Notes under the pieces: model-generated
Databases searched by the model: none
What the model was told of the DNA's origin: nothing
The model's input: only the letters and a program-made list of their open reading frames with translations
NCBI GenBank assembly: GCA_965220835.1
Contig: OZ244842.1
Span: 806,001 to 870,000, forward strand
DNA length: 64,000 nucleotides
Source: Azophilus sp965220835
GTDB taxonomy: Bacteria > Pseudomonadota > Gammaproteobacteria > Pseudomonadales > Azotimanducaceae
Direction: 5' to 3'
Program-made: the position numbers and the translations under genes
In this document: positions 1 to 9,293 of the stretch, piece after piece
How positions within the stretch are numbered: the first letter of the stretch is position 1
How the letters are laid out: the number at the start of each line of letters is the position of its first letter

Positions 1-1
1 T

Positions 2-2167
2 CTTGTCGGCGTGAGCCTCGATCGGGACGGCGCGGACGCCGACATTGCCCAGCTGGAGGCTTGGGGCGTCACCGTCTCGGGCTACCGACCCGAAGCCGAC
101 AATGCACCAAGAGCCGTCAACTTCCCCGATCGGCGCCTGGGCGACTTCATGCAAGAACAAGCCGCCGCCTGGGGCTCAGGATTGATGGACCAGCCCGTTA
201 CGACAGCAAGCGCTGCACGCATACCGGAGATCCTCGCCTTCGGCCAAGGCATCGCCGACCTCACGGGCCTGGAGGCGGCGACCGGCCTGCGGCGCCTGCA
301 CCTGGGCGGGAACGCGGTGGCCGACCTGTCGCCCATTCTTGGCTTGGAGGCGCTCGACTACGTGGACCTGGACGGCAACCCGCTCTCCGAAGCGGCGCTG
401 AACGTCCAGGTGCCGGCGCTGCTGGCGGACCGCGTGGACGTGCAGCTTGACCGGGTGTCCTGGCGCCTGCCCGCGGGCGGGCCGGACGCGACGTTCGCCA
501 CCCAGGGCTACTTCGCCGCCCGGCTGGGCGTGCCGGCCACCTCCGGCATCGCCTTCAGCGCGTCGAGCGGCAACGCCTTCCTGAGCCCCAGCGTCGCCGC
601 CGACGGCACGCTCAGGCTGGCGCCGCGCCGGATCGCCGGCCCGGCCGAGGTGGTCGTTGAGGCGCGGGCGGGCGGCGAGTTGGCGAAGCTGGCCTTCACC
701 GTGGTGGCGCGCAAGGACGTCCCGCTGTTCCTCGGGGTTGCCGACGGCGGCCGGCGCGAGAGCTTCCTGCGGGTGATGAACCACGCGGGCCGGGCCGGGG
801 ACGTCCGCATCGAGGCCACGGACGCCTTAGGGCACCGCCCGGAGGCGGTGCTGCTGTCGCTGGAAGCGGGGCAGGCCGTGCAGCTGACCTCCCGGGAGCT
901 TGAGGAGGGCAACGCGGCCAAGGGCCTGCCCAAGGGCATCGGCGAGGGCGAGGGCGACTGGCGCCTGGCGCTCTCGGGGGCGCTGAACGCGGAGGCGCTG
1001 TCCAGCTTCCGGGCCGGGGACGGGCTGGTGACCGCTGTGAACGCCGCGACGCGCAGGGTGGACGGCGGGCCGCTCAGCATCGGCTTCCTCAACCCGGGCA
1101 GCAACCACCGGCAGCAGAGCCGCCTGCGGCTGGTCAACCCGGGCGTGGAGGCGGCGACGGTGCGCATCACGGGCACGGATGACGCGGGCGCACCGGGGGC
1201 GGGCGCGGTGTCGGTGGATGTTCCCGCCGGGCATGCCCTGACGTTCACGGCGGCGGAGCTGGAGAGCGGGCACGCGCCGGGGCTTTCGGGCGCGCTGGGC
1301 GACGGGCGGGGCAAGTGGCGGCTGCGGATCGAGTCGGACGGCGCGGCCGCCGCCATGAGCCTTGTCGAGGCCCCGGCCGGCCACCTCGCCAACCTCTCGG
1401 CGCCGGCGGAGGCGGCTCGCCCGGACGGCGCCCGGACGGTGCCCTTCCTCCCGTCGGCCTCGGACGCGCGGGGGCGGCAGGGCTTCATGCGCGTGGTGAA
1501 CCGCTCCGGCGCTTCGGGCGCGGTGCGCATCCGGGCGTTCGACGGCTCGGACTTCGCCTACGGCCCGGTCACCCTGTCGCTTGGCCCGCACCAGGCGCGG
1601 CAGTTCAGCTCCCGCGACCTGGAGTCGGGCAACGCGGCCCGGGGCCTGTCGGGGTCGACGGGCGCGGGGCGCGGGGACTGGCGGCTGGAGCTGGACGGCG
1701 ACCTGGACTTCGAGGCGTCCGCGTACGTGCGCTACCAGCGGGCGGACGACGGGTTCCTGACGTCGCTGCAGTCGTTCGCGCCGGAGCTGGACGCGGGCCT
1801 GACGCACCGCATCGCCTTCTTCAACCCCGGCAGCAACCCGCGGCAGGTGAGCCGCCTCTTGCTCGTCAACCGGGGGGCGGCGGATGCGCAGGCGGCCGTC
1901 GCCGGCATCGACGACGCGGGGCGTTCGCACGGCGGCCCGGTGCGGGTGCGGGTGCCGGCGGGCGGTTCCGTTGCCTTGGGCGCGAAGGCGCTTGAGGAGG
2001 GCGCGTCGGGCTTCGAGGGGTCTTTGGGCGACGGGCGGGGCAAGTGGCGGCTGTGCGTGACGTCGGATGCGCCGATCCTGGCCCTGAGCCTGCTGGAGAC
2101 GCCCACCGGGCACCTGACCAACATGTCCACCCTGCCCGACCTGTTCGACTGCGCCGATGCGGACTAG
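2..2167 (+). CDS. Secreted LRR / beta-sandwich repeat protein, 5' end outside window
   Basis: The frame is open to the left edge, so this is the C-terminal ~720 residues of a larger protein; a GTG at 11 is only an internal codon, because the matching region of the next gene continues upstream. It has a short leucine-rich-repeat stretch (about nt 220-400), a linker domain, and then four related ~120-residue units in the order A-B-A'-B'. Each unit has a 'hydrophobic-V-N-x-G' strand pattern, an ELE/DLE-type motif and a G-[KD]-W-R-L motif. From about nt 200 to the stop it is almost identical to the 3' part of the next gene, about nine residue differences by eye. No enzyme motif is visible. The role is inferred as an exported adhesion or surface protein. 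The stop codon overlaps the next start (ATGCGGACTAG). Confidence 0.8.
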   Translation, partial: LVGVSLDRDGADADIAQLEAWGVTVSGYRPEADNAPRAVNFPDRRLGDFMQEQAAAWGSGLMDQPVTTASAARIPEILAFGQGIADLTGLEAATGLRRLHLGGNAVADLSPILGLEALDYVDLDGNPLSEAALNVQVPALLADRVDVQLDRVSWRLPAGGPDATFATQGYFAARLGVPATSGIAFSASSGNAFLSPSVAADGTLRLAPRRIAGPAEVVVEARAGGELAKLAFTVVARKDVPLFLGVADGGRRESFLRVMNHAGRAGDVRIEATDALGHRPEAVLLSLEAGQAVQLTSRELEEGNAAKGLPKGIGEGEGDWRLALSGALNAEALSSFRAGDGLVTAVNAATRRVDGGPLSIGFLNPGSNHRQQSRLRLVNPGVEAATVRITGTDDAGAPGAGAVSVDVPAGHALTFTAAELESGHAPGLSGALGDGRGKWRLRIESDGAAAAMSLVEAPAGHLANLSAPAEAARPDGARTVPFLPSASDARGRQGFMRVVNRSGASGAVRIRAFDGSDFAYGPVTLSLGPHQARQFSSRDLESGNAARGLSGSTGAGRGDWRLELDGDLDFEASAYVRYQRADDGFLTSLQSFAPELDAGLTHRIAFFNPGSNPRQVSRLLLVNRGAADAQAAVAGIDDAGRSHGGPVRVRVPAGGSVALGAKALEEGASGFEGSLGDGRGKWRLCVTSDAPILALSLLETPTGHLTNMSTLPDLFDCADAD

Positions 2168-5100
2168 CAGCCACCGGCACGCGATTGTTGCAACCGCACT
2201 GCTGGTGGCGGCGGCCTCGCTGCATGCGCCCGCCCAAGGTTTCTTCGGCGACCGCAAGGTCGTCTTCGATTGCCCGTGCAGCGCGGAGTTCACGCCGGAC
2301 GGCGACAGCGGCGAGGGCGCAGTGACCTTGCGCTTCGGCCTGCGCAACCACCGTGACGTCCGCAGCGCCAGCTTGATTGTTGTCATACCGCCTTGGACCA
2401 CAAGCTCGGATGGCACCCAAGTGCGGTCCAACCTCGCCTTGGATGCGATACCGCTGCAAAGCCCCGCCTGGGAGCATGGGATTGCGGCAACGCGCACGAT
2501 TCAGGGGCTGACGCAATCGGCGCGCGTCCAGCAGCCCGGACCGAACGAGACCCTTGAGTTTCAGCTTTGGGAGGCCGATGGCGACTGGTCCAGCCGCGAC
2601 GCGACTGGCCAACTGCAAGACTTCGCCTCAAGGCACGAGCGTCTCACGCTGTGGCCCGTCCCGGACGACCAGGCGGGCTCCACAACCCGCTACGTGGACA
2701 TCCTGACGGACTCGGACGGCGACGGCGTGGGCGACGTGAACGAGCGCCTTGCGGGGGCCGACCCGGACGACCCGGCCGCAGCGCCGGGGTCGTCGGAGGT
2801 GGACGTGCTGTGGCTCTACCAAGCGTCCCTTGCCGCGCCGGACACGGTGCCCGCCTACCACCACGCGGCCGTCGTCACCAACGCCATGTTTGTCGACAGC
2901 GGCACCAACGTGAGCTTGCGCACAGTTGGCTTCGTGGCCGTGGACGAGGGTGACATGAACCAGTACGGGGATGTGGAGGCGGAACGCTTGGAGGCGTTGC
3001 TAGATCGGCACGGCGCCGATTTGGCCAACTTGTGGTACAACCGTGATGATGGCATCAGAGACCCCTGCCCAAGAGGCGCAATCGGTTGCGCGATTGTGGG
3101 CGACCTCGAAGGGCGCGGCGCTTGGCGGCGGCCTTGGTGGCCATCTAACACAGCTGGTCCTTTGCCGGAGACGATCGCGCACGAACTGGGACATGTCCTG
3201 GGTCTCGTGCACTCGGCCCGGCAGGGCGAATCCTATGGCTCATTCCGTTGGTCCCGCGGGCACTACATCGGCGAGTGGGGGCCGTACAACGCCAACGGCA
3301 CGATCATGAGCTATGGGAACTTCCACAGTCCGGTGTTCTCCAGCCCGGCCTCGAACCAGTGCCAGCCATGGGGTGCCTGCGGCCTGCCCGCCACGCACTT
3401 GCGCGGCGCCGATGCCGCTCGGAGCCTGGACCTCATGCGGTTCCAAGCTGCCAACTTGCGTGCGCAGAAGCCCGATGCCGACGGCGACGGCTTCGTGGAT
3501 GCGGCCGACGCCTTCCCCAACGATGCGAGCGAATGGGCGGACCTGGACGGCGACGGAACCGGCGACAACGCCGACCCCGATTTGGACGGAGACGGCCGGG
3601 CCAACGCCGATGACGCCTTCCTCCGCGACCCCGACGAGTGGGCGGACCTGGACGGCGACGGCGTTGGCGACAATGCCGACCCGGACCGGGACGGCGACGG
3701 CGTGGAAAACGGTGACGACCTGTTCCCGGATGACGCGCTCGACCACGCCGACTCGGACGGGGACGGCGTGGGGGACAACGCCCAGGCGCTGCACCCGTTC
3801 CGGGATGCGCAGCTGCGGGCCGCCGTCGAGCAGGCGCTGGGCAAGGCGGCGGGAGCCCCGATATCCGCGACGGAGATGGCAGGGCTTGCGGCGCTTCAGG
3901 TGGACAGCGCCGACGTCTCCGACCTGACGGGCCTGGAGCTGGCGACGGGGCTCAGAAGGTTGAGGCTCGACCTAGACAGGCTCGGGAACCGGGGCACCTA
4001 TGAGGATGGCGTGGCGGACCTGACCCCACTCGCTGCTCTGCAGGCGCTGGAGACGCTTTGGCTGAGCATCTCGCCACGCCTCACCGATCTCTCGCCCCTT
4101 GACGGCTTGCGCAACCTCAAGTCGCTGCGACTGTTGGGTTCTTCGAGACTTCCGCGAAGCGGCGTTCGGAATCTCAAGGCGCTGGAATCCCTGCCGCTGA
4201 CCGAACTGGTGATCAGGTACGCGAGCGTGAGCGACACCTCGCCGCTTTCCGGGCTGAGCCAGCTAGAGTTCCTTGACTTGGCTTACAACCGGGTCACGGA
4301 CCTGTCCGGCCTGTCCGGGCTGTCCCAACTGCTGGACTTGAAATTGTCCAGCAACGACATTGCGGACATTGCCCCGCTTGCCGGACTGTCGAAGTTGCGA
4401 AGCATTGACCTGAGTCACAACCGTGTCGCTGACGTCTCGCCGTTGTCGGGGCTTTCCCAGCTTGTCACCCTCCGACTCAACAGCAACAGAATAGGGAAAG
4501 TCTCCGGCTTGGGCGGGCTCACGAGTCTTTCACTGCTCCATCTCAGAAGCAACCTTATCGAGGATGCCTCCACCCTGACCGCACCCGCTGGCCTCCGTCA
4601 ACTTTACGTCGGCGGGAATCCCATGTCCTTCAGGGACTTCCTGGAGGACTTTGAGCCTGGCCCGGACCTTTACATTCTTGGCCTGAACGACGCCAATGTC
4701 GATGACCTCGCGCCGCTGGCCGACTTCATGGAACGGTCCGGGCTGCGGAAGTGGACCTTTTACCTGAACCGCAACCCCTTCAGTGACCTAGGTCCGCTGC
4801 TTCGCCCCGCACTTTGGGAACGCAATTCGTCGATCGTTGTTTACAGTGTGAGCCTCGACCAGGACGGCGCGGACGCCGACATCGCCCAGCTGGAGTCCTG
4901 GGGCGTCAGCGTCATTGGCTACCGACCCGACCCCTACAATGCGACAAGGGCCGTGAACTTCCCGGATCGGCGCCTGGGCGACCTCATGCAAGAAGAAGTC
5001 GCCGCCTGGGGCTCAGGATTGGTGGACCAGCCCGTCACGACGGCAAGAGCTGCACGCATACCGGAGATCCTCGCCTTCGGCCAAGGCATCGCCGACCTCA

Positions 5101-7004
5101 CGGGCCTGGAGGCGGCGACGGGCCTGCAGCGCCTGCACCTGGGCGGGAACGCGGTGGCCGACCTGTCGCCCATCCTTGGCCTGGAGGGGCTCGACTACGT
5201 GGACCTGGACGGCAACCCGCTCTCCGAAGCGGCGCTGAACGTCCAGGTGCCGGCGCTGCTGGCGGACCGCGTGGACGTGCAGCTTGACCGGGTGTCCTGG
5301 CGCCTGCCCGCGGGCGGGCCGGACGCCACGTTCGCCACCCAGGGCTACTTCGCCGCCCGGCTGGGCGTGCCGGCGAACTCCGGCATCGCCTTCAGCGCGT
5401 CGAGCGGCAACGCCTTCCTGAGCCCCAGCGTCGCCGCCGACGGCACGCTCAGGCTGGCGCCGCGCCGGATCGCCGGCCCGGCCGAGGTGGTCGTTGAGGC
5501 GCGGGCGGGCGGCGAGTCGGCGAAGCTGGCCTTCACCGTGGTGGCGCGCAAGGACGTCCCGCTGTTCCTCGGGGTTGCCGACGGCGGCCGGCGCGAGAGC
5601 TTCCTGCGGGTGATGAACCACGCGGGCCGGGCCGGGGACGTCCGCATCGAGGCCACGGACGCCTTAGGGCACCGCCCGGAGGCGGTGCTGCTGTCGCTGG
5701 AAGCGGGGCAGGCCGTGCAGCTGACCTCCCGGGAGCTTGAGGAGGGCAACGCGGCCAAGGGCCTGCCCAAGGGCATCGGGGAGGGCGAGGGCGACTGGCG
5801 CCTGGCGCTCTCGGGGGCGCTGAACGCGGAGGCGCTGTCCAGCTTCCGGGCCAGGGACGGGCTGGTGACCGCTGTGAACGCCGCGGCGCGCAGGGTGGAC
5901 GGCGGGCCGCTCAGCATCGGCTTCCTCAACCCGGGCAGCAACCACCGGCAGCAGAGCCGCCTGCGGCTGGTCAATCCGGGCGTGGAGGCGGCGACGGTGC
6001 GCATCACGGGCACGGATGACGCGGGCGCACCGGGGGCGGGCGCGGTGTCGGTGGATGTTCCCGCCGGGCACGCCCTGACGTTCACGGCGGCGGAGCTGGA
6101 GAGCGGGCACGCGCCGGGGCTTTCGGGCGCGCTGGGCGACGGGCGGGGCAAGTGGCGGCTGCGGATCGAGTCGGACGGCGCGGCCGCCGCCATGAGCCTG
6201 GTGGAGTCGCCCGCCGGCCACCTCGCCAACCTCTCGGCGCCGGCGGAGGCGGCGCGCCCGGACGGCGCCCGGACGGTGCCCTTCCTCCCGTCGGCCTCGG
6301 ACGCGCGGGGGCGGCAGGGCTTCATGCGCGTGGTGAACCGCTCGGGCGCTTCGGGCGCGGTGCGCATCCGGGCGTTCGACGGCTCGGACTTCGCCTACGG
6401 CCCGGTCACCCTGTCGCTCGGCCCGCACCAGGCGCGGCAGTTCAGCTCCCGCGACCTGGAGTCGGGCAACGCGGCCCGGGGCCTGTCGGGGTCGACGGGC
6501 GCGGGGCGCGGGGACTGGCGGCTGGAGCTGGACGGCGACCTGGACTTCGAGGCGTCCGCGTACGTGCGCTACCAGCGGGCGGACGACGGGTTCCTGACGT
6601 CGCTGCAGTCGTTCGCGCCGGAGCTGGACGCGGGCCTGACGCACCGCATCGCCTTCTTCAACCCCGGCAGCAACCCGCGGCAGGTGAGCCGCCTGCTGCT
6701 CGTGAACAGGGGCGCCGCCGACGCGCGGGCGGCCATCGCCGGCATCGACGACGCGGGGCGCTCGCACGGCGGCCCGGTGCGGGTGCGGGTGCCGGCGGGC
6801 GGTTCCGTTGCCTTGGGCGCGAAGGCGCTCGAGGAGGGCGCGTCGGGCTTCGAGGGCTCGTTGGGGGACGGGCGGGGCAAGTGGCGGCTGTGCGTGACGT
6901 CGGATGCGCCGATCCTGGCCCTGAGCCTGCTGGAGACGCCCACCGGCCACCTGACCAACATGTCCACCCTGCCGGACCTGTTCGACTGCGCCGATGCGGA
7001 CTAG
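11..7004. repeat. Tandem duplication: 11-2167 matches 4848-7004
   Basis: The two segments align at a constant offset of 4837 bp. The first ~180 bp of each differ at many positions, including several residue changes. From about 200/5040 to the stop codons they are nearly identical, and both end with the same ATGCGGACTAGC. Identity stops just after that string, where the first copy runs into a signal peptide and the second into a hotdog-domain protein. The sharp change from divergent to near-identical suggests recent gene conversion of the 3' ~2 kb. Confidence 0.9.
2157..7004 (+). CDS. Large secreted metzincin-like / TSP3 / LRR protein (1615 aa)
   Basis: A signal peptide (residues 1-27, ending APAQG) opens the protein. 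A zinc-protease motif HELGHVLGLVH lies at 342-352, with a Met-turn-like IMSY near 383, as in metzincins of the reprolysin/M43 type. Next come calcium-binding type-3 repeats (438-545, repeated DxDGDG and DLDGDGxGDNADPD), then SDS22/internalin-like leucine-rich repeats (about 555-1025). The tail holds four related beta-rich units starting near 1134, 1253, 1374 and 1498. I infer an exported Ca2+-dependent protease/adhesin. The start overlaps the preceding stop by 11 nt, which suggests translational coupling. The C-terminal ~650 residues nearly duplicate the preceding gene, evidence of tandem duplication with gene conversion. The zinc motif is seen directly; activity is inferred. Confidence 0.85.
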   Translation: MRTSSHRHAIVATALLVAAASLHAPAQGFFGDRKVVFDCPCSAEFTPDGDSGEGAVTLRFGLRNHRDVRSASLIVVIPPWTTSSDGTQVRSNLALDAIPLQSPAWEHGIAATRTIQGLTQSARVQQPGPNETLEFQLWEADGDWSSRDATGQLQDFASRHERLTLWPVPDDQAGSTTRYVDILTDSDGDGVGDVNERLAGADPDDPAAAPGSSEVDVLWLYQASLAAPDTVPAYHHAAVVTNAMFVDSGTNVSLRTVGFVAVDEGDMNQYGDVEAERLEALLDRHGADLANLWYNRDDGIRDPCPRGAIGCAIVGDLEGRGAWRRPWWPSNTAGPLPETIAHELGHVLGLVHSARQGESYGSFRWSRGHYIGEWGPYNANGTIMSYGNFHSPVFSSPASNQCQPWGACGLPATHLRGADAARSLDLMRFQAANLRAQKPDADGDGFVDAADAFPNDASEWADLDGDGTGDNADPDLDGDGRANADDAFLRDPDEWADLDGDGVGDNADPDRDGDGVENGDDLFPDDALDHADSDGDGVGDNAQALHPFRDAQLRAAVEQALGKAAGAPISATEMAGLAALQVDSADVSDLTGLELATGLRRLRLDLDRLGNRGTYEDGVADLTPLAALQALETLWLSISPRLTDLSPLDGLRNLKSLRLLGSSRLPRSGVRNLKALESLPLTELVIRYASVSDTSPLSGLSQLEFLDLAYNRVTDLSGLSGLSQLLDLKLSSNDIADIAPLAGLSKLRSIDLSHNRVADVSPLSGLSQLVTLRLNSNRIGKVSGLGGLTSLSLLHLRSNLIEDASTLTAPAGLRQLYVGGNPMSFRDFLEDFEPGPDLYILGLNDANVDDLAPLADFMERSGLRKWTFYLNRNPFSDLGPLLRPALWERNSSIVVYSVSLDQDGADADIAQLESWGVSVIGYRPDPYNATRAVNFPDRRLGDLMQEEVAAWGSGLVDQPVTTARAARIPEILAFGQGIADLTGLEAATGLQRLHLGGNAVADLSPILGLEGLDYVDLDGNPLSEAALNVQVPALLADRVDVQLDRVSWRLPAGGPDATFATQGYFAARLGVPANSGIAFSASSGNAFLSPSVAADGTLRLAPRRIAGPAEVVVEARAGGESAKLAFTVVARKDVPLFLGVADGGRRESFLRVMNHAGRAGDVRIEATDALGHRPEAVLLSLEAGQAVQLTSRELEEGNAAKGLPKGIGEGEGDWRLALSGALNAEALSSFRARDGLVTAVNAAARRVDGGPLSIGFLNPGSNHRQQSRLRLVNPGVEAATVRITGTDDAGAPGAGAVSVDVPAGHALTFTAAELESGHAPGLSGALGDGRGKWRLRIESDGAAAAMSLVESPAGHLANLSAPAEAARPDGARTVPFLPSASDARGRQGFMRVVNRSGASGAVRIRAFDGSDFAYGPVTLSLGPHQARQFSSRDLESGNAARGLSGSTGAGRGDWRLELDGDLDFEASAYVRYQRADDGFLTSLQSFAPELDAGLTHRIAFFNPGSNPRQVSRLLLVNRGAADARAAIAGIDDAGRSHGGPVRVRVPAGGSVALGAKALEEGASGFEGSLGDGRGKWRLCVTSDAPILALSLLETPTGHLTNMSTLPDLFDCADAD

Positions 7005-7881
7005 CGGCCGCTTCGAGGTGCTGCCGGCCGCGGGCGGAGCTGTTGCCGGCCCGGTTCGCAGACCACGCAACATTGAGCAGGCCCTGCCCAATTCGATCCA
7101 CAACGATGCGGTGGCCCAGAAGCTGGGGTTGCGCGGCGGCACCGTGGCCGGGTCGCTGCACATGGAGCAGTTTCCGCCGCTGCTGGTTGCCTTGTTCGGG
7201 ACGCAGTGGTGGTCCGAAGGGGGCCTGTCGCTCTATTTCAAGTATGCGACAACGGATCTAGAGCCCGTGCAGTGCTTCGCGAAGCGGCCAGATGCCCTGG
7301 AGCCTGGGGTGCAGGCACCGGTTCGGATGAACACCGAAGACGGGCGCCTGGTCGCTGAGGGCACGGCCTGGACCGGGCGGACCCTTGCGCCCACGCCGCT
7401 GTCGGAGCGGGCCGCGAACGTGCCGCCGCCCAAGGATCTGCGCATTTTCAAGGACTTCGGGCTTGGCAGGGTGATGGAGCGCATTCCGGTTCGCATCGAT
7501 GAGGCGGCCCTTGCGCGCCGTCTGAACGTCATCGTGGAGCCTCTTGAGCAATACGTCGAGCCGCACGAGCACGGCGAGCGCGTGTTGCCCCCAAGCATGC
7601 TGGTGCACGCGCTCACGGCCTATCACAACACCATGCTGCAGGGCTGGCCGGACTTGGGGGTGGGCCTGTACGGTGCCATCGAGATCGAGCACCTTGCCGG
7701 TCCCTGCTTCGTGGCGCACGACTACGAGGTGCGCGGCGAGGTGCTGGCCGTGGGCGAGACTCCGAAGACGGAGTACATTTGGTATGAGAGCATCCTCTCG
7801 GAGCCCTCCGACGGCGTCGACCGGGCCCGAATGCTGATGATGCTGCGCTTCATGAAGGACTCCAGCCCCGCTTGGCGCTAG
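6994..7881 (+). CDS. MaoC-like hotdog-domain protein
   Basis: A 295-residue protein. The N-terminal segment NSIHNDAVAQKLGLRGGTVAGS (near residues 32-53) follows the pattern of MaoC/hotdog proteins, where an N-x-[IL]-H-x-D stretch leads to GFRGG-x-VPG. Such proteins hydrate enoyl-CoA or bind acyl thioesters; the substrate here is unknown and catalytic residues could not be assigned. The frame opens at an ATG inside the tail of the LRR gene (11-nt overlap), so its first four residues, MRTS, are encoded by the repeated junction. A GTG at 7018 is an alternative start. Downstream genes face other ways, so no clear operon. Confidence 0.65.
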   Translation: MRTSGRFEVLPAAGGAVAGPVRRPRNIEQALPNSIHNDAVAQKLGLRGGTVAGSLHMEQFPPLLVALFGTQWWSEGGLSLYFKYATTDLEPVQCFAKRPDALEPGVQAPVRMNTEDGRLVAEGTAWTGRTLAPTPLSERAANVPPPKDLRIFKDFGLGRVMERIPVRIDEAALARRLNVIVEPLEQYVEPHEHGERVLPPSMLVHALTAYHNTMLQGWPDLGVGLYGAIEIEHLAGPCFVAHDYEVRGEVLAVGETPKTEYIWYESILSEPSDGVDRARMLMMLRFMKDSSPAWR

Positions 7882-7957
7882 AGCGTGGCGGATGCGCACT
7901 AGGCAGGTCTGCGTGAACCTCCCCCGCAGCCAACTTTAGCCCGCCGGGTAGACGGCT

Positions 7958-8494
7958 CTACCCAATCTCCGGCCGCGGCATGATGGGGCTGTCGCCTGGG
8001 CGGAACAGTTCGTGGGCCCGCTTCCAACCGGCAAAGGTGGCTAGGATGTGCGGCGGGTCGCCGTGGATTTCGGTGAAGCAGCCGTTGGCGCTGCGGGTGT
8101 CCAGATAGGCGGCGTTGACGTTGTCCGCCCAGAGGTCGCAGGCGGTCTCAAAGCCCATGTCATTGAGACGCTTCAGTTCCGCATCGAAGTCGTTGACCAA
8201 GACGCCGATGTGGTGGAAACCCTCCTCGCCGGGTGCGTACATGTCTCGGTAAATGGAGGGCGTATCGTCGTGCTGCTGGATGAACTGGATCATCATGTCG
8301 CCCAAGTAGCCGAAAGCGTAGGAGACGTCCGCCTCCTGGTCGGTGCCCCGGTAGGTGAAGCGATCGGTGACGTGGTGGGGCACCAGCACAAAGGGGCCGG
8401 CGCCGAACAGCTTCGACCAATTGCTGCAGGCCTCTTCCAAGTCGTTGACCAAGTAGGCCTGCTGGAACAGTGGGTAGGTAGTGAGCATCTTCAT
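7958..8494 (-). CDS. VOC (glyoxalase-fold) family protein
   Basis: A 178-residue protein in the vicinal-oxygen-chelate fold. It begins with a beta-strand 'QAYLVNDLEEACSNW' typical of the first VOC module, has a GFHHIGVLVNDFD segment opening the second module near residue 95, and CFTEIHGDP near the end. This fold includes glyoxalases, methylmalonyl-CoA epimerases and dioxygenases; the metal ligands are compatible (His in FHHIG, Glu in TEIHG) but the reaction is unknown. I place the start at the ATG of MKML rather than six codons upstream, because GGAA precedes it at fair spacing and the upstream ATG has no ribosome site. It is divergent from the SDR gene. Confidence 0.75.
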   Translation of the reverse strand: MKMLTTYPLFQQAYLVNDLEEACSNWSKLFGAGPFVLVPHHVTDRFTYRGTDQEADVSYAFGYLGDMMIQFIQQHDDTPSIYRDMYAPGEEGFHHIGVLVNDFDAELKRLNDMGFETACDLWADNVNAAYLDTRSANGCFTEIHGDPPHILATFAGWKRAHELFRPGDSPIMPRPEIG

Positions 8495-8556
8495 GGCGTT
8501 TCCGGTTAGCATGGGGAGGAATCAAGTTAACATCATTGATCAAGGAGGACACCACC

Positions 8557-9237
8557 ATGGCAACAGTATTGGTTACCGGCGCCAGCCGGGGCATTGGTTC
8601 GGAGCTCGTCAAGCAGTATTCGGCGGAGGGGGCGCAGGTCATTGCCTGCGTGCGGGACACGGCCGCAGCACCGGGTCTTGACGGCGTCAATGGCAACGTG
8701 CGCGTCCTGCAGATGGACACTGGCAGTCCAGATTCCATCGCCGCTGCCGCTGCGGAAGTCGGGGACCAGGCGCTTGACGTGGTCATCAACAATGCGGGCT
8801 CCGTCGGCGGCGCCAAGCAGGGCATCGACGACGTGGACTTGGAAGAGTGGCACCGCACGTTGGACATCAACACCATCGGCCCGCTGCTCATCGCCCGCGC
8901 CTTCAAGGCCAACTTGGCCGCATCGGGCGATGGCAAGCTGATGAACGTCACCAGCCAGCTGGCGGCGTCCACTTGGCCGTTCGGTGGCATGCTGGTGTAC
9001 TCGTCCACCAAGGCGGCGCTCTCCAAGGTGGCGCAAATCCTGGCGCTGGACTGGAAGGAGGAACCCATTACCGTCGCCCTGGTGCATCCCGGCTGGGTGC
9101 GCACCGACATGGGCGGCCCGAATGCGGAGATTTCCGCTAAGGAAAGCGCCTCCGGCATCCGTTCCCTGATTGCCGGCATGACCAAGGCGGACTCCGGCAA
9201 GTTCTACAAGTGGAACGGCGACATCCACCCTTGGTAG
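8557..9237 (+). CDS. Short-chain dehydrogenase/reductase, CsgA/C-factor-like
   Basis: A 226-residue classical SDR. The nucleotide-binding motif TGASRGIG is at residues 6-13, NNAG follows the fourth strand, and the catalytic pair is YSSTK. The C-terminus (FYKWNGDIHPW) resembles the C-factor/sniffer subgroup, whose members often end with a W-x-G-x-x-x-P-W pattern. It should reduce or oxidise a carbonyl with NAD(P)H; the substrate is unknown. The start is set by AAGGAGG at 8542-8548, eight bases before the ATG at 8557. An upstream in-frame TTG lies before that ribosome site and is rejected. Confidence 0.85.
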   Translation: MATVLVTGASRGIGSELVKQYSAEGAQVIACVRDTAAAPGLDGVNGNVRVLQMDTGSPDSIAAAAAEVGDQALDVVINNAGSVGGAKQGIDDVDLEEWHRTLDINTIGPLLIARAFKANLAASGDGKLMNVTSQLAASTWPFGGMLVYSSTKAALSKVAQILALDWKEEPITVALVHPGWVRTDMGGPNAEISAKESASGIRSLIAGMTKADSGKFYKWNGDIHPW

Positions 9238-9293
9238 TGCGCATCGCGAAACCGCTTCATCCAATGTTCTGAATTGCCGCGCTGCGCAATTCG

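Noticed and set aside
827..2497. Long minus-strand open frames (up to 556 codons) across the LRR repeat region
   Set aside because: They lie antisense to strongly coded proteins, are very rich in R, A and Q, and occur in both repeat copies. This is a GC-rich antisense artefact.
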